The notes under the pieces: model-generated | What the model was told of the DNA's origin: nothing | Seen by the model: only the letters and a program-made list of their open reading frames with translations | Databases searched by the model: none | Shown here: one piece after another, positions 8,394 through 16,722 of the stretch | How positions within the stretch are numbered: the stretch's first letter is position 1 | Layout of the letters: each line of letters begins with the position of its first letter | From: Terriglobia bacterium | GTDB lineage: Bacteria > Acidobacteriota > Terriglobia > Bryobacterales > Bryobacteraceae | Direction: 5' to 3' | Assembly (NCBI GenBank): GCA_021325235.1 | Contig: JAJPHN010000011.1 | Location: forward strand, 1-64,000 | Length of the DNA stretch: 64,000 bases | Program-made: the position numbers and the translations under genes

Positions 8394-8780
8394 ATGGAAG
8401 AAAAAAGCGGCTTCGGATATTTTCTTCTCGGCCTCGGTATTGGGGTAGCAGCTGGTTTGCTCTGGGCCCCCCGCTCGGGCGAGGAAACGCGCGCGTTCCT
8501 GGCCGATAAAGCGGGCGAAGGCGCCGACTACATCAAGAGCCGCGCCCAGGATGGCACGGAATACATCCGCCAGCGCACGGACGATCTCAAGCAGTCTGCC
8601 TCCGATCTCTACGAGCGCGGCCGCTCCACCGTCGCCCAGCAGAAAGAAAATCTGAGCGCTGCTGTCGAAGCCGGCAAGCAGGCCTACCGCGACGCAGTCG
8701 GCGATGTCAAAGCGGCTGCCTCCCGCGCCACCTCCGCCGGACAGGGCAGCAGCAGCGGCGCCACCGCCGAGAATCTCTAG
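8394..8780 (+). CDS. YtxH-domain protein
   Basis: This is a 128-residue protein. A short N-terminal membrane segment (about 7-25) holds GYFLLGLGIGVAAGLLWAPR, which is characteristic of YtxH proteins, followed by SGEETRAFL. The remaining hundred residues are Ala-, Asp- and Lys-rich, polar and helical, resembling LEA-like or stress proteins. YtxH proteins are membrane anchored and linked to general stress in Bacillus; their mechanism is unknown. An AAGGAGA ribosome binding site precedes the start. The next gene, 58 bases downstream, is another single-helix protein with a long coiled tail, and the two probably form one unit. Confidence 0.88.
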   Translation: MEEKSGFGYFLLGLGIGVAAGLLWAPRSGEETRAFLADKAGEGADYIKSRAQDGTEYIRQRTDDLKQSASDLYERGRSTVAQQKENLSAAVEAGKQAYRDAVGDVKAAASRATSAGQGSSSGATAENL

Positions 8781-8838
8781 TCCGCTTCCTCGATGCTCTC
8801 GATGCTCTGAGGCGTTCCAGCACTCAAGGCCGTCCGAC

Positions 8839-9345
8839 ATGGATCAAAATACTCTGCTCATTCTTCTGACCGTCTTCGTGGCGATCGCGGCGTTCGCCCT
8901 GCTTCTTCAGGCGGTTTCGCTGCTGGGCGTCTTTTTCGTGGCCCGCCAGCTTCGGACCAAAATCCTCGCGATCTGGCCCGAATTCGAGCACATCGTCGGC
9001 GCCGCCAAACGGACCACTCAGAGCGTCGAGAAGAATGCCGAAAAGATCGCCGCCACCAGCCTCGGCATTCTCGACCTGAGCAAGCGGCAGCTCGGTAAAG
9101 TGGACGATCTACTCACCGACGCCTCCACCCGCGCCAAGGTTCAGATGGAGCGCGCCGAAATGGTGCTCGACGACACCATGACCCGTGTCCAGAGCACCGT
9201 TTCGGTCGTCCAGCGCACCGTCATCCGCCCCATCCGCGAGGTGCAGGGCCTCGTCAGCGGCGTGCGCACCGCCGTTCAGCACTTCGGCCGCGCCAACCGC
9301 TCCACCGTCGACCACGCCACCTCCGACGAAGAGATGTTCATCTAA
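8839..9345 (+). CDS. Membrane-anchored helical protein, partner of the YtxH protein
   Basis: Starting at the ATG at 8839 gives 168 residues; upstream in-frame codons overlap the YtxH gene. One long membrane helix (about 6-34) is followed by about 130 residues of heptad-like helix without Cys and with few aromatics, reminiscent of DUF948 proteins (uncharacterised proteins often beside ytxH). The assignment to that family is from memory of its general form and context, not from a clear motif. The chain ends in an acidic SDEEMFI. Likely role: a membrane-tethered structural or stress protein. Confidence 0.7.
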   Translation: MDQNTLLILLTVFVAIAAFALLLQAVSLLGVFFVARQLRTKILAIWPEFEHIVGAAKRTTQSVEKNAEKIAATSLGILDLSKRQLGKVDDLLTDASTRAKVQMERAEMVLDDTMTRVQSTVSVVQRTVIRPIREVQGLVSGVRTAVQHFGRANRSTVDHATSDEEMFI

Positions 9346-9389
9346 GCCCGCGTTGCCACGCAGCTTCAGAAGTAAAGACGCCGCGAGAT

Positions 9390-11165
9390 TTACCGCACGC
9401 CGACCAGGACCCGTACTCCCGAAGTTCCATACAGCAGGTGACCGGTTGTTGGATCGACGATCAGGGGTTCGTCCTGATGAACAATCGTCGCCACCGAGTT
9501 GAAAGGCGTTCCGCTGAAGTAGTACGGAATAGTAAAGCCGCCCGTCGATTGAGGCGCGTTTCCCGATTCCAGGCGAACCCAACTTGCCCCGGCATTTTCA
9601 GTGACGTAGATTCCGGACTCCGTCGTGGCATACAGGATCTGCGGGTCCAGCGGATGCGCCACTAACGTCTGAATGAAGCGATCCGGCACTCTGGGTAAGG
9701 CATTCCAACGCCTCCCGCCGTCGTCAGTGCGATATAACTCGGTAGCCTTCATCCGGTTGTTTCGCAGATAGATCACGTTGGGCGAAGTCGCATTGATTTG
9801 AATCGAGCCAGGATGCACAACTTTCACCGGAGAACTCCCGCGGCGTGCCGCGCCCGCCCCTGCTCCGGAGTGTAGACAATCGTAAGCTGTCACGCCCCCG
9901 TCGTTGCTTTGCACATATCCGGTGGACAGTCCGAGAATGATAGCGTTCGGGTCATCCGGATCAACCGCAATCTCGTTTACCTCCATCTCCCGCCCCTCAA
10001 CTGTGTCTCCCCGGGTGCCCACCACATACCGCCTTGCCGGGCGCGTCCAGGTTTGTCCGCCATCGGTGCTCCTGTAAAGACCGCCTCCCATACCGTTTGC
10101 ACCCGCATATACGATGTTCGGACTTGCTGGTGAAACCGCAATGCACTGGATTGCTGCCGCATCCGTAAAACCGCGGCTTTGGAACATCGGGCGACGGCAG
10201 CGGGCCCACGTTTTGCCGCGATCGTTGCTGTACGAGATTCTCTCCCCGAACTCCAGTGCATACATCCGGCTGGACGCAGTCGGGACTACTTGCTTCGTGT
10301 TGGGTCGCAGCAGTTTCGTCCAGCTCTGTCCTCCATCCGCGCTCGCAAAAATCCCGCCCGCATCTGGATGCAGCATTTCGAAAGTCGAGATATAGATCGT
10401 GTGGTTTGTCGAATCGTAGGCAATGTCGTTCACGATCACGCCGATCTTCTTGCCGTCGGGCGTCTGAACCAGCGGCCCGGCGTCCACCCATAAACCTCGC
10501 CTGATCGCGACCGGCCTCCCTGGAGAAGCGGATTCGCCATTCAATGAGGATCCTGCAGACTGAGCGGGCGCACTCTCCTTAACCGCCCCCGCACCCCCTT
10601 CCGTGCTGCTGAAATGGATGCCGTTCAAGATTTGATCGAAGTCGCTTTGATAGCGCTTCAACGTCTCCGGGCTCTCAGCCATCGCGATTAGCATCTCCAG
10701 GCGCCCGTTCCATCTCGTGGCACAGAAGACGCGTAGCGACGCGCGCTCCGATGCATCTGCGACCTGTATGCTGTGCATCAGTACTCGATAGCCAGCCTCA
10801 CTCTGGTGAACTTGCGTTGCTCCGTCCTGCAAAAGACGTTCGCCGGCTGCCAGACTTCCTCGAATCGCTTTTTCAAATGCCTGCTGCAAATCGGCTTCAC
10901 CAAGGTCTCGCCCTGGCAGTACCACCACCATGAAACGTCCGTTCGTTCCTAGGTCCGGCGGGATCAGCACCAGAGCATTACTGCCGCCCAATGGCCTTTC
11001 AACGTGCTTCCAGCCAGTCGGCAAGGTGAGAGCCGTATCGCCAAATGTCAGTGGGGTTCCCGCAGCTGTCGTCGCCTGCGCCCGCATGCCAGTGCCGTCG
11101 AACCCGCCTTCAGGCGCCAGGAGCAAGGCCATTACGAGGAACAGTCTTATAGAGGAGTGAACCAT
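9390..11165 (-). CDS. Secreted Asp-box (BNR/sortilin-like) beta-propeller protein
   Basis: This is a 591-residue protein with an N-terminal hydrophobic export segment (about 5-18). A globular domain of about 150 residues (35-185, including LPTGWKHVERPLGGSNALV) comes next, then a propeller region from about 225 to the end. Asp boxes of the S/T-x-D-x-G-x-x-W type are at about 275-282 (SADGGQSW), 313-320 (SNDRGKTW), 366-373 (STDGGQTW) and 480-487, with a weaker one at 522-529. Such propellers occur in sialidases, sortilin-like receptors and photosystem assembly factors. No catalytic residues can be named, so enzyme activity is not claimed. It stands alone on the minus strand. Confidence 0.75.
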   Translation of the reverse strand: MVHSSIRLFLVMALLLAPEGGFDGTGMRAQATTAAGTPLTFGDTALTLPTGWKHVERPLGGSNALVLIPPDLGTNGRFMVVVLPGRDLGEADLQQAFEKAIRGSLAAGERLLQDGATQVHQSEAGYRVLMHSIQVADASERASLRVFCATRWNGRLEMLIAMAESPETLKRYQSDFDQILNGIHFSSTEGGAGAVKESAPAQSAGSSLNGESASPGRPVAIRRGLWVDAGPLVQTPDGKKIGVIVNDIAYDSTNHTIYISTFEMLHPDAGGIFASADGGQSWTKLLRPNTKQVVPTASSRMYALEFGERISYSNDRGKTWARCRRPMFQSRGFTDAAAIQCIAVSPASPNIVYAGANGMGGGLYRSTDGGQTWTRPARRYVVGTRGDTVEGREMEVNEIAVDPDDPNAIILGLSTGYVQSNDGGVTAYDCLHSGAGAGAARRGSSPVKVVHPGSIQINATSPNVIYLRNNRMKATELYRTDDGGRRWNALPRVPDRFIQTLVAHPLDPQILYATTESGIYVTENAGASWVRLESGNAPQSTGGFTIPYYFSGTPFNSVATIVHQDEPLIVDPTTGHLLYGTSGVRVLVGVR

Positions 11166-11349
11166 CCGCCCGCCGTGTACCGGCTGAGTCTATCAGGAAA
11201 CCAGGCAGGAAATCAGGCACGAGTCCGGTTCCCCCACCCTTTTCACAAACCGCCTCAAAATTCTTTCGCGCCCGCCCCCAACCACTTACACCGTTTCCGC
11301 GCTGCCGCTCGTTCTCCTCTTCCCTTTCACTGGACGCGAGGAGTCGATC

Positions 11350-11913
11350 ATGATTCAATTCCCCATCGCGCCCGCCGAAGACCTCGTTCTCCCCGGCGAA
11401 GACCTCGACGAATTCAACCAGCTCCGCGCCGGGCTGCACGCCGAACACGCCGCTCAGACACCCACCGAACTGCTTCTCGTCGAAGAACTGGTTCAAAACG
11501 CCTGGCGTATCCGCCGCTTCCGCATCCTCGAAGCGACTACCCTTCGCCAGCCCGTAGCCGAGTTCCCCACCCTCAACTTCCTCCTGCGCGCCATCGCCGC
11601 TGCCGAACGCGCCAGCCATCGCGCCCTCACGGCCCTGACAAAACTGCAAAAAGCGCGTGGCTTCGTTCCTTCAAAATCGCAGCCGGAGCTCAGCGTCGAA
11701 CCGCAGAAAACCTCCAGCCCGCAGCCGCGGCCCCAGGTCGTCCCGGCCAAAACGCACTCCGTTTCCGGCCTCGATCCCTCCCTCGCCGCCGAATGCGGCC
11801 TCGGTCCTGCCGAATTTGAACGCCTCCGCTCCCTCCGCGAACGAATCCACCGCCAGGCGGCCGCAGCAGCCTCCCGCAACCGCGGCCCCTCAGCCGATTC
11901 GGCTGCGGCTTGA
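11350..11913 (+). CDS. Acidobacterial conserved hypothetical protein, N-terminal part apparently missing
   Basis: This is a 187-residue protein opening with MIQFPIAPAEDLVLPGED, then EFNQLRAGLHAEHAAQTPTE and LLLVEELVQNAWRIRRFR. From memory, this is the body of a widespread acidobacterial family whose longer members begin with a TGP...GK..S..NALKHGL stretch; that stretch is not seen here. The second half is Pro- and Ala-rich and poorly ordered. Function is unknown, and members often occur in many copies per genome. It may be a shortened copy. A repeat with a terminal hairpin follows at 11924. Confidence 0.6.
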   Translation: MIQFPIAPAEDLVLPGEDLDEFNQLRAGLHAEHAAQTPTELLLVEELVQNAWRIRRFRILEATTLRQPVAEFPTLNFLLRAIAAAERASHRALTALTKLQKARGFVPSKSQPELSVEPQKTSSPQPRPQVVPAKTHSVSGLDPSLAAECGLGPAEFERLRSLRERIHRQAAAAASRNRGPSADSAAA

Positions 11914-11923
11914 CCGGCGCTTA

Positions 11924-11979
11924 CCGAACCACGACTGTCTTACCGGGCCGCCACTGTAAGGAGCGGTCACCAGACCGCA
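11924..11979 (+). repeat. Dispersed hairpin repeat, copy 1
   Basis: This copy is degenerate in its first half (CCGAACCACGACTG, CCGGGCCGCCACTG) but ends in GGAGCGGTCACCAGACCGC, in which GCGGTC and GACCGC form a six-pair hairpin. The other copies are at 14511, 19283 and, reversed, 29379. A separate small hairpin, TGGCCG-CACCT-CGGCCA, follows at 12003-12019. Confidence 0.7.
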
Positions 11980-12127
11980 AGCGTAAGCGACCTTTACCAG
12001 CTTGGCCGCACCTCGGCCAGAGTGGTGCTTTTCAACCATAGGCCCGCTTGGCCCAAACTGAGCTATCTACTTGCAAATGAAGGCCCTTGCGGAATGGCAC
12101 TCGACGTGTACTTAGTGATGTCGCCGT

Positions 12128-14446
12128 ATGTTACGCTCCGCGCTTTCCATCGTGGTCGCATTCGCCGTAGCGCTGGCCGGCGCTGAGCCGCAGCTCTTCG
12201 CGCAGTACTCCGGAGTAGCCGATCCGCAAACCCGCGCCGACTACCCGTCTGTCTCGCAGCCCGCCGATCCCAACGCGCAACCGGCCCAACCCGATCAGCC
12301 GGACCCGAATGCTGCTCCGCCCGCGACCACCCCCGAACAGGACGCCGCCGCCGATCAGAAGCATGGAGTCGCCCGCATCAGCATCGTGCAGGGCGATGTC
12401 AACGTCAAGCGCGGCGATACCGGCGATCTCACGGCAGCCGTACTCAATGCCCCGCTGCTCACCCAGGATCGCCTGCAAACCTCGAATGGCTCGCGCGCCG
12501 AAATCGAGCTCGATGCCGCTAACCTGATCCGCGTCGCTCCCAATACCGACGTCGGCATGGGCGATCTCGAATACCACCGCTATCAGGTCCAGCTCGGCGC
12601 CGGCACGATCATCTATCGCGTGCTGCGGCCTTCCGATGCGCAGGTCGAAGTCGACACGCCCAACATCGGCTTCCGGCCGCTCGGCCAGGGCGAATTCCGC
12701 ATCTCGGTGCTCGACGACGGCACCACCCAGATCACCACTCGCTCCGGCAGCGGCGAAATCTTCGGACCGCGCGGCTCCGAGCAGGTCACGCAGGGCCAGA
12801 CCCTGCTCGTACGCGGTAATTCGGGCGATCCCGAGTTCCGCACCAGCTTTGAAATCGCCCGCGATCAGTTCGATGACTGGAGCGAGCACCGCGATCGCGA
12901 TCTGCTCGCCGCTCAGAGCTACCGCTATGTCAATACCGATGTGGCGGGCGCGCAGGATCTCGACCAGTACGGCCACTGGGTGCCTTCCCAATACGGCCAG
13001 GTCTGGGCTCCGCAGGATGTCTCCGCCGATTGGTCGCCCTACAGCAACGGCGAATGGGTCTGGCAGGATTACTACGGCTGGACCTGGGTCGATTCCGCTC
13101 CCTGGGGCTGGGCTCCGTATCACTACGGCCGCTGGTTCTATAACGGCGGCTATGGCTGGTGCTGGTGGCCCGGCGCCCTCGGCGGTCCCTGGTACTGGAG
13201 CCCGGCGCTGGTCGGCTTCTTCGGCTGGGGCGGTTTCGGCTTCAGCTTCGGTTTTGGCGGTCTGGGCTGGTGCGCGCTCGCTCCCTTCGAGGTCTTCCAT
13301 CGCTGGTGGGGGCCCGGCTGGTACGGTCGCGGCTGGGGACGCTTTGGCTACGGTGACCATTTCCGCCCCTACGGCAATTTCGCCCGCAACGTGAACGTGC
13401 TGCGAACCTATCGCAATGCGGCCTATCGCGGCGGCGCTCTCATGGCCCGCTCCGGCGAATTCGGCGGACCTCATCAGCACTTCATGGCTGCCACGCATAC
13501 GCAGCTCGCCAGCGCCAACGTCTTCCAGGGGGGCCGCATGCCCGTAACGCCTACTCGCGCCAGCTATCAGTTCTCGAATCGCGCCGTCGCGCAGAATCCG
13601 CGCCTCTCGGCCGCTGCCAGTCAGCATTTCTTCCAGAGCGCGCAGTGGCGCAACACGAGCGCCGCCCGCAGCGCCGGTCAGAATCTGGGTTCGTTCCGCA
13701 ATTTCGGCGCCCAGAGTTCTGCCAATACCACAGCCCGCGGCGGCTGGAGCCGCGTCGGCAACGTTGCCCAGAACGCGCCGGCCGCCCGCACCCCGCAGGC
13801 CAGCCGCGGTTTTGCCTCAGGTGCCCAGTCACAGCACGGCGTGGCGCCGAATATGCAGTCCAGCTACGCCGCCCGCGGCAATAGCTCAGCCGCGCGTAGC
13901 TCTTCGAGCGGCTGGCAGCGCTTCGGCGATCCGGCCAATGGCGGCTCTCTGCGCCAGGGCTTCGCCAGCGGTTCGGAAAGCAGCGGCTGGCATCGCTTTG
14001 GACAACCGGAGCCTGCCAATCGCGCGCCGTCCGCCGCCCGCAGCGCCGCGCCCGCCACCGGCCATTACAGCGGCCCGGCCGCCACGCCGCGCTCGTCCTA
14101 CGGATCCGGCTATTCGCAGCCTCGCTACAGCGCTCCGTCCTATAGCGCCCCGCGTACGCCCTATTATTCGTCGCCTTATTCTTCTCCGCGTTCCGGAGCG
14201 TCACCCTACAGCGCGCCGCGTTACAGTTCGCCCTACAGCTCCCCGCATTACAGCGCTCCCTCCTACGGCGGAAGCTCCCGTTCTTACAGCGCGCCTCATT
14301 ACAGCGCTCCCTCCGGCGGCAGTCACAGTGGCGGCTCGTTCGGCGGAGGCCATAGCGGCGGCTCCTTCGGCGGCGGTGGTGGACACAGCGGCGGATCTTC
14401 TGGAGGGGGTGGCGGTCACGGCGGTGGCGGCGGTCACCACCGCTAA
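12128..14446 (+). CDS. FecR-domain protein with DUF6600-like Trp/Tyr repeats and a low-complexity tail
   Basis: This is a 772-residue exported protein: signal peptide (about 1-25), a Pro/Asp-rich linker, then a FecR domain (about 80-215) with VARISIVQGDVNVKRGD and RLQTSNGSRAEIELD. Next come Trp/Tyr/Gly repeats (about 280-430) of the DUF6600 kind, such as YYGWTWVDSAPWGWAPYHYG. From about 560 the chain is Ser/Tyr/Pro-rich and ends in a Gly/His/Ser tail. The FecR fold here is not next to a TonB receptor or an ECF sigma gene, so it is unlikely to be a classical iron regulator; an envelope or surface role is more likely. A strong intrinsic terminator follows at 14460. The low-complexity tail is where assembly or alignment errors are most likely. 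Confidence 0.78.
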   Translation: MLRSALSIVVAFAVALAGAEPQLFAQYSGVADPQTRADYPSVSQPADPNAQPAQPDQPDPNAAPPATTPEQDAAADQKHGVARISIVQGDVNVKRGDTGDLTAAVLNAPLLTQDRLQTSNGSRAEIELDAANLIRVAPNTDVGMGDLEYHRYQVQLGAGTIIYRVLRPSDAQVEVDTPNIGFRPLGQGEFRISVLDDGTTQITTRSGSGEIFGPRGSEQVTQGQTLLVRGNSGDPEFRTSFEIARDQFDDWSEHRDRDLLAAQSYRYVNTDVAGAQDLDQYGHWVPSQYGQVWAPQDVSADWSPYSNGEWVWQDYYGWTWVDSAPWGWAPYHYGRWFYNGGYGWCWWPGALGGPWYWSPALVGFFGWGGFGFSFGFGGLGWCALAPFEVFHRWWGPGWYGRGWGRFGYGDHFRPYGNFARNVNVLRTYRNAAYRGGALMARSGEFGGPHQHFMAATHTQLASANVFQGGRMPVTPTRASYQFSNRAVAQNPRLSAAASQHFFQSAQWRNTSAARSAGQNLGSFRNFGAQSSANTTARGGWSRVGNVAQNAPAARTPQASRGFASGAQSQHGVAPNMQSSYAARGNSSAARSSSSGWQRFGDPANGGSLRQGFASGSESSGWHRFGQPEPANRAPSAARSAAPATGHYSGPAATPRSSYGSGYSQPRYSAPSYSAPRTPYYSSPYSSPRSGASPYSAPRYSSPYSSPHYSAPSYGGSSRSYSAPHYSAPSGGSHSGGSFGGGHSGGSFGGGGGHSGGSSGGGGGHGGGGGHHR

Positions 14447-14459
14447 CGATTTTCCCTCA

Positions 14460-14502
14460 GCCGCTCCGGTGAGCCTGACAGTACCGGAGCGGCCTTTTTT
14501 TT
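14460..14502 (+). terminator. Intrinsic terminator of the FecR/DUF6600 gene
   Basis: GCCGCTCCGG (14460-14469) pairs perfectly with CCGGAGCGGC (14484-14493) around a 14-base loop, and the stem runs straight into a C followed by eight T residues. It sits 14 bases after the stop codon. This is the clearest intrinsic terminator in the window. Confidence 0.92.
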
Positions 14503-14510
14503 CCTGCTTG

Positions 14511-14565
14511 CCGAGCCGCGACATCTTGCCGAGCCGCGACTGAAAGGAGCGGTCAAAAGACCGCA
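14511..14565 (+). repeat. Dispersed hairpin repeat, copy 2
   Basis: CCGAGCCGCGAC occurs twice (from 14511 and from 14529); the second is followed by TGAAAGGAGCGGTC-AAAA-GACCGC, a perfect six-pair hairpin with a four-base loop. It lies between the terminator and the prolyl oligopeptidase gene. Confidence 0.8.
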
Positions 14566-14610
14566 CCTACCGCTACCGTTTCATTTCTGTGATACGGTCA
14601 ACATAATCGT

Positions 14611-16719
14611 ATGTTCCTCAATCTTCGGAGAAGACTGCCCGTTCTGTCCGCTCTTGCTCTCGCATCGCTCGCTCTCGCCGTCACCGAACTGCCCGACAAG
14701 TACCTCTGGCTCGAGGACGTCTGGAGCCCGCGCGCGCTCGCCTGGGTCAAAACGCATAACCAGCGCACCGCTGATGTCCTCGAGAAAGATCCGCATTTCG
14801 TGCCGCTGCAAACCGCCGCGCTCAAAATCCTCGAATCGCAGGACCGCCTGCCCACGCCGCGCTTCCAGGGCACCGAGATCTTCAACACCTGGCAGGACGC
14901 CCAGCATCTGCGCGGCATTTTGCGCCACACCTCCGTGGCCGATTACCTCAAATCCCAGCCGCACTGGCAGACCGTGCTCGATTACGACGCGCTCGCCCGC
15001 GACGAACACCAGAGCTGGGTCCAGAAAGGCCTCGAGTGCCTCTTCCCGGGCGACGATCTGTGCTTGGTCCGGCTCTCCGCCGGTGGTGAAGACGCCACCA
15101 CCGACCGCGAGTTCAGCCTCAAAACCGGCCGCTTCGTCGAAAACGGCTTCGTTCTTCCGCATTCCAAGCAGATGATCGGCTGGCTCGACCGCAATACGCT
15201 GCTCATCGCGCGCGACTGGGGCTCGGGCACCATGACCCAGTCCGGCTATCCCTTCGTCATCAAGCTCTGGAAACGCGGCCAGCCGCTTGCGCAGGCCACG
15301 GAAGTTTATCGCGGCGCTGCCAGCGATATGCTCGCCGCGCCCATCGTGCTGCACGACGCCGGCGGCCATAACCTCACGCTCGTTCAGCGCGAAATCAGCT
15401 TCTTCGAAAATCAATATTCCGTTCTCGACGGTCACCAGACCCGCCGCCTCGCGCTGCCCCCCAAATCCACCGTCAATGATCTGCTCAATGGCCGCCTGAT
15501 CGTCACCGTTGACCAGGATTGGACACCCGCTGGTCAGCCGAAAATTCCGCAGGGCTCCGTAGTCGCCCTCGATGCTGCCGCCGTTCAAAAGGACCCCGCT
15601 CATCTGCACCCCGCCATCGTCTTCAGCCCCAGCGCGACCGAATTCGCGCAGGAAGTCGGCGTCACCCGCAATCGCCTGCTCCTCACCACGCTCGAAAACG
15701 TGCAGGGCCGCGCCTATTCCTGCGATGCCGGCGCCGGCGCGAAATGGAGCTGCCACAAGCTCGCCATTCCAGCCAATCGCTCCGTCTCGATCGAAACCAC
15801 CAGTCCGCTCGATGATCAGTTCTTTCTCAACCTCACCGGCTTTCTCACGCCTTCCGCGCTCTGGTACGGCGATGCCGCCCGATGCACCGTGCGCGAAGCA
15901 AAAACACTGCCCCCGCAGTTCGACGCTTCGCGCGATACCGTCGAGCAGCTGGCCGCGACCTCCAAAGACGGCACCCGCATTCCCTATTTCGTCGTGCGCC
16001 CGAAAGAGCTCAAGTACGACGGCTCGAATCCCACGCTGCTCTCCGCCTATGGCGGCTTCCAGATCTCCGAAACGCCGCGCTATTCGGCCCTCGACGGCAA
16101 GCTCTGGCTGGAGCGCGGCGGCATCTTCGTGCTCGCCAACATTCGCGGTGGAGGCGAATTCGGGCCCGCCTGGCACGAAGCCGGTCTCAAGACCCGCCGC
16201 CAGCGCATCTACGACGACTTTGCCGCCGTCGCCCAGGACCTCATCGCCCGCAAGATCACCTCTTCGCGCCATCTCGGCATTCAGGGCGGCTCTAACGGCG
16301 GGCTGCTGATGGGCGTCGAAATGACCCAGCATCCCGATCTCTTCCAGGCCGTCGTGATTCAGATTCCGCTGCTCGATATGCTCCGCTTCGAGCACATCGC
16401 TGCCGGCGCTTCCTGGGTCGGCGAATATGGCTCGGTATCGAATCCGCAGGAGCGCGCCTTCCTCGCCTCCATTTCGCCTTATAATCAGCTCCGGCCCGAT
16501 GTGAATTATCCGGAGCCGCTGATCTTCACCACCACCCGCGACGATCGCGTGGGCCCCGTGCATGCACGCAAATTCGCCGCCAGGATGGAAGAATTCGGCA
16601 AACCGTTCTTCTACGACGAAATTATCGAGGGCGGCCACGGCGCCGGCGCGGATGCCCGGGAGCAGGCCAGAACCAACGCTGTCATGTTCACCTACCTCAC
16701 TCGGAAGCTGATGGAATGA
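14611..16719 (+). CDS. Prolyl oligopeptidase family serine peptidase (S9A)
   Basis: This is a 702-residue protein with a hydrophobic N-terminal segment that may act as a signal peptide (about 8-24). A propeller region runs to about 450 and an alpha/beta-hydrolase domain to the end. The catalytic triad can be placed at Ser561 (GGSNGG), Asp644/645 in TRDDRVGP and His676 in EGGHGAG. The segment YGGFQIS followed by GGIFVLANIRGGGEFG is typical of S9 peptidases. These enzymes cut short peptides after proline; specificity here is not certain. It ends 3 bases before the convergent stop of the next gene. Confidence 0.9.
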   Translation: MFLNLRRRLPVLSALALASLALAVTELPDKYLWLEDVWSPRALAWVKTHNQRTADVLEKDPHFVPLQTAALKILESQDRLPTPRFQGTEIFNTWQDAQHLRGILRHTSVADYLKSQPHWQTVLDYDALARDEHQSWVQKGLECLFPGDDLCLVRLSAGGEDATTDREFSLKTGRFVENGFVLPHSKQMIGWLDRNTLLIARDWGSGTMTQSGYPFVIKLWKRGQPLAQATEVYRGAASDMLAAPIVLHDAGGHNLTLVQREISFFENQYSVLDGHQTRRLALPPKSTVNDLLNGRLIVTVDQDWTPAGQPKIPQGSVVALDAAAVQKDPAHLHPAIVFSPSATEFAQEVGVTRNRLLLTTLENVQGRAYSCDAGAGAKWSCHKLAIPANRSVSIETTSPLDDQFFLNLTGFLTPSALWYGDAARCTVREAKTLPPQFDASRDTVEQLAATSKDGTRIPYFVVRPKELKYDGSNPTLLSAYGGFQISETPRYSALDGKLWLERGGIFVLANIRGGGEFGPAWHEAGLKTRRQRIYDDFAAVAQDLIARKITSSRHLGIQGGSNGGLLMGVEMTQHPDLFQAVVIQIPLLDMLRFEHIAAGASWVGEYGSVSNPQERAFLASISPYNQLRPDVNYPEPLIFTTTRDDRVGPVHARKFAARMEEFGKPFFYDEIIEGGHGAGADAREQARTNAVMFTYLTRKLME

Positions 16720-16722
16720 TGC

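Noticed and set aside
12131-13627. A minus-strand open frame of about 498 codons opposite the FecR/DUF6600 gene
   Set aside because: No motifs, and a skewed composition of Ala, Gly, Asp and Ile. The plus-strand gene has a signal peptide, a FecR domain and a terminator.
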